Positions 53,225 to 60,274 of a stretch of DNA of 64,000 nt are shown in pieces. A program made the translations under genes and the position numbers. How positions within the stretch are numbered: the stretch's first letter is position 1; each line of letters opens with the position of its first letter. The notes beneath the pieces were generated by a model, which saw nothing but the letters and a program-made list of their open reading frames with translations, was not told the origin of the DNA and ran no database searches. Origin of the DNA: Cedecea sp000277545 (lineage in GTDB: Bacteria > Pseudomonadota > Gammaproteobacteria > Enterobacterales > Enterobacteriaceae); the NCBI GenBank assembly GCA_050847315.1, contig CP193791.1; one strand, given 5' to 3'.

Positions 53225-53738
53225 CGGTTGATCGTACCTAAGGATGAGTTGATGGCCCGGATGTTGCTTCGATCCGGGCAAGTCGCCCGCTTATACTACG
53301 GTAGTTCATCTATTCTGTTTCGGCATAGCCTGCGCTATTTCTTATTTCTATCGTGGTTATCCATTTTATTAATCTGCGATTATTTTAATAAAATTAACGC
53401 CAGGCTGTAGATAGGGCTTCTTTGATTTTTTGTTGATGTGTTTTTTTTGTTTGCATTTTAAATATAGATAATTCAATTGATTACGGTTTTTTCTTGATGA
53501 TTTTAAATTTTTATTGTCTGGGGTTGAGGCTGGATATAACATAACCGCACTGCGGTATTGATGGTGTTTATATAAAATATGCGAATCATAATTTATGTAA
53601 ATGTTTTATCCGGAGAGCGTGGTTTCCTGGCGGAGGATATTACCAGGCTGGTGCGCTAAGATATCCTGGGTGGATTGAACGAAATGCAGGGATTTTGCTG
53701 TCGTAGTAATGTTGAGACAGCAGTAAAAGGGAGTTTTT
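53225..53738. other. AT-rich intergenic stretch before ibrA
   Basis: After about 150 bases of ordinary composition the sequence turns strongly AT-rich (about 53330-53600). I see no RNA gene and no convincing coding sequence; a 60-codon frame at 53228 lacks support. The change of composition marks the left edge of the ibrAB islet and is the kind of DNA that H-NS silences. Confidence 0.6.
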
Positions 53739-54959
53739 GTGAGAAAAGATAAAAAAATCATTCTTGATGATAATGTTCTTAATGCTTCTAAAAAGAGAAT
53801 CGATTGGGTATTCGATACCTTTGATCAGGTCTGCGTCTCTTTTTCCGGTGGAAAGGATTCCAGCGTGCTTTTTCACCTTGTGGCTGAAATCGCTCGCCGC
53901 CGGGAGCGTCAGTTTGACGTGCTGTTTATCGACTGGGAAGTTCAGTTCCAGTATACCATCGACCATGTATTGCGACTCAGGCAGCAATATGACGATATCG
54001 TTGGGCATTTTTACTGGGTCGCTTTGCCGCTAACCACGGTGAACGGGGTTTCGCAGGCTCAGCCGGAATGGATTTGCTGGGAGAAGGGCGTGGAATGGGT
54101 TCGCCAGCCGCCGGAAGACGCCATTACCGATCCAAACTTCTTCCCCTTCTATCGATATGGCATGACCTTTGAAGAGTTTATGCCAGCGTTCTCGCGCTGG
54201 CTTTCCGGCGATAAAGGTCTGGCCACGTTAACCGGTATCCGGGCCGACGAATCCCTCAACCGTTTTTTAGCGCTGGCTTCACAAAGCAAAACCCGCTATG
54301 CCGATGATAAGCCCTGGACTACGGCCAGCCGGGAGGGCAATTTTTGTGTCGCTTATCCTTTGTACGACTGGAAGGTACGGGACATCTGGATTTTTAACGG
54401 CAAATACAAAGCTGCCGGAAACCCGCTTTATGACCTGATGTATCGCGCCGGTGTCCCTATGAAAGCGATGAGGGTGTGTGAACCTTTTGGCCCGGAGGCG
54501 CGCCGTGGGCTTTGGCTCTACCATGTTCTGGAGCCGGAAACCTGGTCCCGGGTATGCATGCGCGTAGCTGGCGCCAATAGCGGCGCTATTTATGCGCACC
54601 AGAGCGGTTCTTTCTATGCCCGCAATACTAGCATCACAAAACCGAACCATTTAACCTGGCAAGAGTACGCCATGTTTTTACTGGCATCGATGCCGGAAAA
54701 AACGGCGGAGCATTACAAGAATAAAATTGCCATTTATTTAAAATGGTATAGAGAACGAGAGTTTCCAGAAAACATCCCTGATGAACAGGATAAAGATTCC
54801 GGCTCGAGAGATATACCCTCGTGGCGACGGATATGTAAGACGCTATTAAAGAATGACTTTTGGTGTCGGACGCTATCATTTAGCCCTAATAAGTCACTGC
54901 ACTACGACCGGTACCTTGAAAGGATACAAAAGAAACGACAAATGTGGGGGATCCTCTGA
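53739..54959 (+). CDS. ibrA: IbrA-like PP-loop (PAPS reductase-type) protein, DUF3440
   Basis: Predicted 406-residue protein. An N-terminal PP-loop ATP-pyrophosphatase domain has the motif VSFSGGKDSSVLFHLV (SGGKDS at 36-41), followed by the DUF3440 extension (about 200-400) with TGIRADESLNR, REGNFCVAYPLYDWKVRDIW and GAIYAHQSGSFYA. It matches the IbrA regulators of pathogenic E. coli, which with IbrB activate immunoglobulin-binding eib genes. It lacks the redox Cys pair expected for genuine PAPS reduction, as far as I can see. The start is GTG with AGGGAG five bases before. ibrB overlaps by one base (TGATG). Confidence 0.88.
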   Translation: MRKDKKIILDDNVLNASKKRIDWVFDTFDQVCVSFSGGKDSSVLFHLVAEIARRRERQFDVLFIDWEVQFQYTIDHVLRLRQQYDDIVGHFYWVALPLTTVNGVSQAQPEWICWEKGVEWVRQPPEDAITDPNFFPFYRYGMTFEEFMPAFSRWLSGDKGLATLTGIRADESLNRFLALASQSKTRYADDKPWTTASREGNFCVAYPLYDWKVRDIWIFNGKYKAAGNPLYDLMYRAGVPMKAMRVCEPFGPEARRGLWLYHVLEPETWSRVCMRVAGANSGAIYAHQSGSFYARNTSITKPNHLTWQEYAMFLLASMPEKTAEHYKNKIAIYLKWYREREFPENIPDEQDKDSGSRDIPSWRRICKTLLKNDFWCRTLSFSPNKSLHYDRYLERIQKKRQMWGIL

Positions 54960-55585
54960 TGCTTAATACGCTATTAAAACAACTGGATAATTATCTTTCT
55001 TCCGTCGAATCGGATGAGTCAAAAGTGGCCGCAATCAATGAAGTCAAAAAAGTCATGCATCAGCACAGCCCTTTTAAAAAAGAGCCGGTTGATTGTGTCC
55101 TTTGGATTCGTGAGGGCGATATTGTGGCCAATGATTATAACCCTAACGTTATGGCACCCGTTGAACGAAGCTTGTTACAGCTTTCAATTGAGACAGATGG
55201 ATTCACTCAGCCTATTGTGGTGACGCCGCTGAAAGATAAGTTTCAGGTCGTGGATGGGTTTCACCGGCATTTGGTAGGAAAAACATCGCCTGTGGCAAAA
55301 AAGAGAATTAACGGTTTTCTTCCTATTACGGTGGTAAACCTGGAATCCAGTGGCGAAGCCGAATGTATTGCCGCGACGGTGCGTCATAACCGGGCGCGTG
55401 GAAAACATCAGGTAACGGCGATGTCCGATATTGTCCGCGATCTTTCCCGTCTGGGCTGGGATGATTTGAAAATCGGATCAGAATTGGGGATGGACGCTGA
55501 TGAAGTGCTGCGCCTGAAGCAGATTAGCGGCCTGTCTGAGCTGTTCAGTAGCGAACAGTTTAGTGATGCGTGGACGATAAAATAG
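54959..55585 (+). CDS. ibrB: IbrB-like ParB/sulfiredoxin-domain protein
   Basis: Predicted 208-residue protein with a ParB N-terminal-like (ParB/Srx) domain: WIREGDIVANDYNPN (about 47-61), LSIETDGFTQPIVV (about 74-87), FQVVDGFHRHLVG (about 95-107) and the later CIAATVRHNRARGKHQVTAM. The C-terminus has a possible helix-turn-helix (WDDLKIGSELGMDADEVLRL). The ATG overlaps the ibrA stop, so translation is coupled. A GTG five codons earlier is possible but has no better Shine-Dalgarno. It is the known partner of IbrA. Confidence 0.87.
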   Translation: MLNTLLKQLDNYLSSVESDESKVAAINEVKKVMHQHSPFKKEPVDCVLWIREGDIVANDYNPNVMAPVERSLLQLSIETDGFTQPIVVTPLKDKFQVVDGFHRHLVGKTSPVAKKRINGFLPITVVNLESSGEAECIAATVRHNRARGKHQVTAMSDIVRDLSRLGWDDLKIGSELGMDADEVLRLKQISGLSELFSSEQFSDAWTIK

Positions 55586-55816
55586 CGCGTTTTAAATAGT
55601 AAAAATAAAAACCGCTTTTGGGGGGCTTTAAGTTGTGTGTCTGGACGATAAATATTGTAGGTGCAAATGATTAATGGCGTTATAAGAGTCTTAATTAATG
55701 TATGTTAATGTTTTAATGAACGTATTTTGAAGTAGTTAAGCCAATTTTTGTTGAGTTTATATTTGATGGTGTTTAATGTGTTTTCAATGTTCACCATTTT
55801 CTAATGTAAGGTTTTT
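55586..55816. other. AT-rich gap between ibrB and the unknown gene
   Basis: Very AT-rich with several TTAATG/TTTAATG words; it probably contains a promoter for the next gene. No gene or RNA is recognisable. Confidence 0.5.
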
Positions 55817-56761
55817 ATGTTAAATATTAACTTGAAAAAGTTTGGCGAGAAACTTGACAAGAATAAAATTGCAAGGTTTAGAGATGAATATCTAAATAAA
55901 AAATATAGTGAACTGGAGACTAAGAGAATACTCGATGGTTGGCGGCGGCGAACCGATATAAATGGCGATCTTAAAATTATTCATACTGTTAGTAGCGTGT
56001 GTAGTATGAGTCGAGCTGGTCGAAATGTTATATCTCCATTCGAGCAACGTTCTGCTGTGTCGATCTTAAATAGTTGGGATGTTATTTCATGTTGCTGCAT
56101 TGCAAAAAAAATACCGGCTCGTTTAGCGGGATGTGGTGGAGCACCGCTCGCTATTACATTGGATTTAAATGTACCTGTGCAAAATATTCTGGGCACTCAC
56201 CTACAGGATGTATCATTCCCTAATTTTGCGGGTAGGGAGGGAGCTGTTCCTTCAGGAGCACTGGTCGATAGTTACGCTTTGGCAGACGCTATATTTCAAG
56301 GGAAAAATAGGCCTAATAAGCATAACTTTATAATGAATAAACCTTATAATACTTTGTTATCAGTTGAGGAAATTCACCATCATATGATGCGTCAACAAAC
56401 TGCGGCCAACTACAATGAGATTATAGTCGTTGGGCGAACTGGCCTGAATATGTATTCTGGACTTCCTGCAACAGATATAATCAGATTAAATGGAATATCT
56501 TACCGTCCTTTTTATGCAGGGATCGAGGATCTTCTCTCCAGTGGACAGATCGGTCCTCAACTGATAGAGATGGTTCTTGGAGATTTAGAATTTATTAAAA
56601 AATTACTGCGAGTAAATAATCTTAAAGAATTTACTTGCTGTTGGTCGAAGCGAGGGTTATTGCGCGTAAATCCATTGAACCAGGTTATTATCAATGCTGG
56701 ATTTGAGCAAAGCTCTCATTCTCCTGAGATTTTTAAATTATCAAATTATAGTTTTGCCTAA
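55817..56761 (+). CDS. Unknown protein of the ibrAB islet
   Basis: Predicted 314-residue protein that I do not recognise. It has no signal peptide or membrane segment. Features seen are a charged helical start (LKKFGEKLDKNKIARFRDEY), a Cys cluster CCC at 92-94 with a further Cys at 106 (LAGCGGAP), a His cluster HHH at 187-189, and a pair CC at 274-275. The central region 105-235 looks globular (LGTHLQDVSFPNFAGREGAV, NEIIVVGRTGLNMYSGLPAT). AAGG lies about six bases before the ATG. Codon use and composition are AT-rich, unlike the core genome. It could be an enzyme, an effector or a target of IbrAB; I have no evidence to choose. Confidence 0.8.
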   Translation: MLNINLKKFGEKLDKNKIARFRDEYLNKKYSELETKRILDGWRRRTDINGDLKIIHTVSSVCSMSRAGRNVISPFEQRSAVSILNSWDVISCCCIAKKIPARLAGCGGAPLAITLDLNVPVQNILGTHLQDVSFPNFAGREGAVPSGALVDSYALADAIFQGKNRPNKHNFIMNKPYNTLLSVEEIHHHMMRQQTAANYNEIIVVGRTGLNMYSGLPATDIIRLNGISYRPFYAGIEDLLSSGQIGPQLIEMVLGDLEFIKKLLRVNNLKEFTCCWSKRGLLRVNPLNQVIINAGFEQSSHSPEIFKLSNYSFA

Positions 56762-56800
56762 TATGCATTCTCAATATTAGCCCTGAAAATTTGTATCGTG

Positions 56801-57508
56801 TAAAACGGGAACGTTTTTGAACAACGCTTGCGCTGGCCCCTTATGGGGTGAGTCTGAGGGATGAGACGAATACTAAAACGTCAGGAACGTTTTTGAACAG
56901 CGCTTGCGCTGGCCCCTTATGGGGTGAGTCTCAGGGATGAAACGAATACTAAAACGTCGGGAACGTTTTTGAACAGCGCTTGCGCTGGCCCCTTATGGGG
57001 TGAGTCTCAGGGATGAAACGAATACTAAAACGTCGGGAACGTTTTTGAACAGCGCTTGCGCTGGCCCCGAAGGGGTGAGTCTCAGGGATGAGACGAATAA
57101 TCGACTTTCAGTTCGATGCAGAGTCCGTTTCGCCAAAAGCAAAAAACCCGCCATAGGCGGGTTCTTCTAAATAGTGGTGCCCGGACTCGGACAAAAACGT
57201 CGGGAACGTTTTTGAACAGCGCTTGCGCTGGCCCCGAAGGGGTGAGTCTCAGGGATGAGACGAATAATCGACTTTCAGTTCGATGCAGAGTCCGTTTCGC
57301 CAAAAGCAAAAAACCCGCCATAGGCGGGTTCTTCTAAATAGTGGTGCCCGGACTCGGACAAAAACGTCGGGAACGTTTTTGAACAGCGCTTGCGCTGGCC
57401 CCGAAGGGGTGAGTCTCAGGGATGAGACGAATAATCGACTTTCAGTTCGATGCAGAGTCCGTTTCGCCAAAAGCAAAAAACCCGCCATAGGCGGGTTCTT
57501 CTAAATAG
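56801..57508. repeat. Tandem repeat array with tRNA-Phe 3' fragments
   Basis: Six copies of a core of about 76 bases start near 56801, 56874, 56950, 57026, 57192 and 57359. The first four follow at a 76-base period (copy 1 lacks three bases). From the fourth on, the period is 167 bases because 91 bases are added that include the last 17 bases of the tRNA-Phe (CCA included; 57175-57191 and 57342-57358) and its terminator (57141-57163, 57308-57330). Read on the minus strand each core can form three hairpins: around CCCCTTCGGGG, CAGCGCAAGCGCTG and CAAAAACGT-ACGTTTTTG. The layout resembles the tyrT/rtT repeats of E. coli. Confidence 0.92.
57475..57497 (-). terminator. Terminator of tRNA-Phe
   Basis: AACCCGCC (57479-57486) and GGCGGGTT (57490-57497) form the stem, with T6 on the minus strand (complement of 57475-57480). 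Identical copies follow in the two downstream repeats. Confidence 0.9.
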
Positions 57509-57584
57509 TGGTGCCCGGACTCGGAATCGAACCAAGGACACGGGGATTTTCAATCCCCTGCTCTACCGACTGAGCTATCCGGGC
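57509..57584 (-). tRNA. tRNA-Phe (GAA)
   Basis: The minus strand reads GCCCGGATAGCTCAGTCGGT onward for 76 bases. It has the acceptor stem GCCCGGA/TCCGGGC, D-loop AGTCGGTAGA, anticodon GAA within ATTGAAAAT, T-loop GGTTCGATTCC and an encoded CCA end. It appears identical to the E. coli tRNA-Phe (pheU/pheV). Its 3' end faces the repeat array and the ibrAB islet, the usual side for island integration. Confidence 0.98.
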
Positions 57585-57594
57585 AACGGGGCGC

Positions 57595-57623
57595 ATTAAA
57601 CCGTAAACCCCATTCCGCGTCAA
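57595..57623 (-). promoter_or_regulatory. Promoter of tRNA-Phe
   Basis: On the minus strand TTGACG (57618-57623) and TTTAAT (57595-57600) are separated by 17 bases. A GC-rich discriminator (GCGCCCC) follows, as usual in stable-RNA promoters under stringent control. Confidence 0.88.
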
Positions 57624-57686
57624 TGGCTTTGTTGCACGGCACGGTGCGTTTGCCTGATTTATGTGCGGGCTGTTACAGACTTCATG

Positions 57687-57715
57687 TTGAACCCCCTGGC
57701 AGAAGGTGCCATGAT
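57687..57715 (+). promoter_or_regulatory. Candidate speC promoter
   Basis: TTGAAC (57687-57692) and CATGAT (57710-57715) are 17 bases apart. This would give a leader of about 295 bases before speC. Matches to consensus are only partial. Confidence 0.4.
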
Positions 57716-57862
57716 TGCGCCAGTTTTCTTATCCACTACGGGGCGCCTTGATGTTCACTCTCAATTCCCATGCATCTTTCGGGATGGTGCTCGTCCGTGC
57801 GGCTATAACCTTCCGAAGTCCCTTGCTCACCATGCGGTGAGGGCAATGCTTGCTCGCTGCAG

Positions 57863-57903
57863 GACATCAGTAAAATCAGGAATCTCCTGGTTTTACTGAT
57901 GTC
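57863..57903 (+). promoter_or_regulatory. Long hairpin in the speC leader
   Basis: GACATCAGTAAAA (57863-57875), a T-G wobble and CAGGA pair with TCCTG and TTTTACTGATGTC (57885-57903) around a three-base ATC loop, giving 19 base pairs. No T-run follows. It lies 113 bases before the speC start and may control translation or RNA decay. Confidence 0.7.
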
Positions 57904-58016
57904 TGGCGGTCGAAGTGGATTCACACCTAAGACCTTCAGAACGCCTTCGTTGGGGAATTTTCCCTTTGCCGTGCCGGATGGCACTCACTCATCCTTGCAG
58001 ACGGGGATTTGTGCTT

Positions 58017-60152
58017 ATGAAATCACTGAAAATTGCCGCCAGCCACGACGTGGCTGCATTACTCTCAACGCATCGTGAAGTGGTCACGCTCGACGAGACC
58101 GACTTCACCGATGTGGCGGCAGTTGTCATCTCCGTTGCGGACAGCCGCAGCGGCATTCTGGCCTTGCTTAAACGCTCGGGTTTTAATTTGCCGGTGTTTA
58201 TTTTTAGCGAAACCGCCGTTGACGGTTTGCCTGCGGTAACCGGCGTGATTGCCGGGAAAGCGCAGGATTTTCTGGAGCTGGAAACCGCGGCCAGCGGCTA
58301 CGAAGAAGATCTGTTGCCACCGTTCTTCAACACGCTGACCAAATACGTGGCGATGGGCAACAGCACTTTTGCCTGCCCGGGGCACCAGCACGGGAAATTC
58401 TTTAAAAAACACCCGGCGGGACGGCAGTTTTATGATTTCTTTGGTGAGAACGTATTTCGTGCAGACATGTGCAACGCGGACGTTAAGCTGGGTGACCTGC
58501 TGATCCACGAAGGCTCAGCTAAGCACGCGCAGAAGTTTGCCGCGAAAGTTTTCCACGCCGACAAAACTTATTTCGTGCTTAACGGTACCTCTGCGGCGAA
58601 CAAAGTGGTGACCAATGCTCTACTGACACGCGGCGATCTGGTGCTGTTTGACCGCAACAACCATAAATCAAACCACCACGGCGCACTCATCCAGGCCGGT
58701 GCTACGCCGGTTTATCTGGAAGCTTCCCGCAATCCCTTTGGCTTTATCGGCGGCATTGATGCGCACTGTTTTGATGAGAAATACCTGCGGGAGCTGATTA
58801 CGGAAGTGGCACCTGAACGAGCTCAGGAGGCAAGGCCTTTCCGCCTGGCGGTGATCCAGCTCGGCACCTATGACGGCACAATTTATAACGCTCGCCAGGT
58901 GGTAGATAACATCGGCCATCTGTGCGATTACATCCTCTTTGATTCGGCCTGGGTCGGCTACGAGCAGTTTATTCCGATGATGGCGGACTGTTCGCCGCTG
59001 TTACTGGAGCTGAATGAAAACGATCCGGGGATCTTTGTCACTCAATCGGTTCACAAGCAGCAGGCCGGATTCTCCCAGACTTCGCAGATCCATAAGAAAG
59101 ATAACCATCTTCGCGGTCAGGCCCGTTTTTGCCCGCACAAGCGGCTTAACAATGCTTTCATGCTGCATGCTTCAACCAGTCCGTTTTACCCGCTGTTTGC
59201 CGCGCTGGATGTAAATGCCAAGATCCACGAGGGAGAAAGTGGTCGTCGCCTGTGGGCGGAATGTGTGGCACTGGGCATTGAAGCACGCAAGGCGATTATC
59301 GCTAACTGTAAGATGATCAAACCGTTTATTCCGCCGGAAGTGGCCGGGCGGCCGTGGCAGGATCACCCCACGGAGAAGATTGCTCAGGAGCGCCGCTTCT
59401 TCAGCTTTGAACCCGGTGAGCGCTGGCACGGTTTTGAAGGTTATGCGAAGGACGAATATTTTGTCGATCCCTGCAAGCTGCTTCTAACCACGCCGGGCAT
59501 CGATCCCGAAACCGGGCGCTACACCGAGTTCGGTGTGCCAGCGGCAATCCTCGCTAACTATCTGCGTGAAAACGGAATTGTGCCGGAGAAGTCGGATCTT
59601 AACTCGATCTTGTTCCTGCTTACCCCGGCGGAGAGCCACGAGAAGCTGGCTCAGTTGGTGGCCATGCTGGCGCAGTTTGAACAGCATATTGAGGACGACA
59701 CGCCGCTGGCGGATGTGCTGCCCACGATTTATCAGAAATACCCGGTGCGCTACAAGGGCTACACCCTGCGCCAGCTTTGCCAGGAGATGCACGATCTGTA
59801 CGTGAGTTTTGAGGTCAAAGAGCTGCAGAAGGCGATGTTCCGCAAGGAGAGCCTGCCTGCCGTGGTGGTGAACCCGCAGGACGCCAACATCGAGTTTATT
59901 CGCGGCAACGTGGAGCTGGTGCGCCTGAGCGAATCTGAAGGACGTATCGCGGCGGAAGGCGCGTTGCCTTATCCTCCGGGCGTGCTTTGCGTGGTGCCGG
60001 GTGAAGTTTGGGGCGGGGCGGCACTGCGTTACTTCCTGGCGCTGGAAGAGGGCGTGAATATGCTGCCGGGCTTCTCCCCTGAGCTGCAGGGCGTGTACAG
60101 CGAGACGGATTCGGACGGCATTAAGCGGCTGTACGGCTACATGCTGAAGTAA
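58017..60152 (+). CDS. speC: Biosynthetic ornithine decarboxylase SpeC
   Basis: Predicted 711-residue PLP enzyme that decarboxylates ornithine to putrescine. Domains: wing (about 1-108), PLP-binding core (about 109-420) and C-terminal domain. The core has GNSTFACPGHQHGKFFKKHP, LNGTSAANKVV, the PLP contact DSAWVGYEQF and the Schiff-base Lys in VTQSVHKQQAGFSQ (about 355). Length equals E. coli SpeC. The start MKSLKIAASHD was chosen to match the family; the frame runs 34 residues further upstream without resemblance. It feeds spermidine synthesis and so Gss. A long leader with a stable hairpin precedes it. Confidence 0.97.
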   Translation: MKSLKIAASHDVAALLSTHREVVTLDETDFTDVAAVVISVADSRSGILALLKRSGFNLPVFIFSETAVDGLPAVTGVIAGKAQDFLELETAASGYEEDLLPPFFNTLTKYVAMGNSTFACPGHQHGKFFKKHPAGRQFYDFFGENVFRADMCNADVKLGDLLIHEGSAKHAQKFAAKVFHADKTYFVLNGTSAANKVVTNALLTRGDLVLFDRNNHKSNHHGALIQAGATPVYLEASRNPFGFIGGIDAHCFDEKYLRELITEVAPERAQEARPFRLAVIQLGTYDGTIYNARQVVDNIGHLCDYILFDSAWVGYEQFIPMMADCSPLLLELNENDPGIFVTQSVHKQQAGFSQTSQIHKKDNHLRGQARFCPHKRLNNAFMLHASTSPFYPLFAALDVNAKIHEGESGRRLWAECVALGIEARKAIIANCKMIKPFIPPEVAGRPWQDHPTEKIAQERRFFSFEPGERWHGFEGYAKDEYFVDPCKLLLTTPGIDPETGRYTEFGVPAAILANYLRENGIVPEKSDLNSILFLLTPAESHEKLAQLVAMLAQFEQHIEDDTPLADVLPTIYQKYPVRYKGYTLRQLCQEMHDLYVSFEVKELQKAMFRKESLPAVVVNPQDANIEFIRGNVELVRLSESEGRIAAEGALPYPPGVLCVVPGEVWGGAALRYFLALEEGVNMLPGFSPELQGVYSETDSDGIKRLYGYMLK

Positions 60153-60162
60153 GAGGGAATAG

Positions 60163-60271
60163 CCCCTCACCCCAGCCCTCTCCCCAAGGGGGCGAGGGAG
60201 GAAAGAAGGGTGAAGAAGTGTATTCCCGGAAAGTCCCCTCTCCCTTTTAGGGAGAGGGTTAGGGAGAGGGT
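60163..60271. repeat. C-rich intergenic inverted repeat, copy 5 (double)
   Basis: Two hairpins lie between convergent speC and mltC: CCCCTCACCCCAGCCCTCTC (from 60163) pairing with GGGGGCGAGGG, and CCCCTCTCCC-TTTTA-GGGAGAGGG with GTTAGGGAGAGGGT (60235-60271). They belong to the family at 19162 and 46282 and may stop transcription from both sides. Confidence 0.85.
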
Positions 60272-60274
60272 AAA

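Noticed and set aside
53228..53410. 60-codon frame after gss
   Set aside because: Covers gss flanking and AT-rich DNA; hydrophobic end is likely chance.
53640..54008. 122-codon minus-strand frame overlapping the ibrA start
   Set aside because: Antisense to the PP-loop domain; no independent support.
56801..57508. CRISPR array
   Set aside because: Repeats are 76 or 167 bases long and directly joined, with no unique spacers and no cas genes.
53225..57508. Complete integrative island with an integrase
   Set aside because: No integrase or recombination gene is visible; only the tRNA target, 17-base tRNA copies and foreign-looking genes remain.
57663..57899. 78-codon frame in the speC leader as a leader peptide gene
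   Set aside because: No Shine-Dalgarno, and it runs through the long hairpin; composition shows no coding bias.
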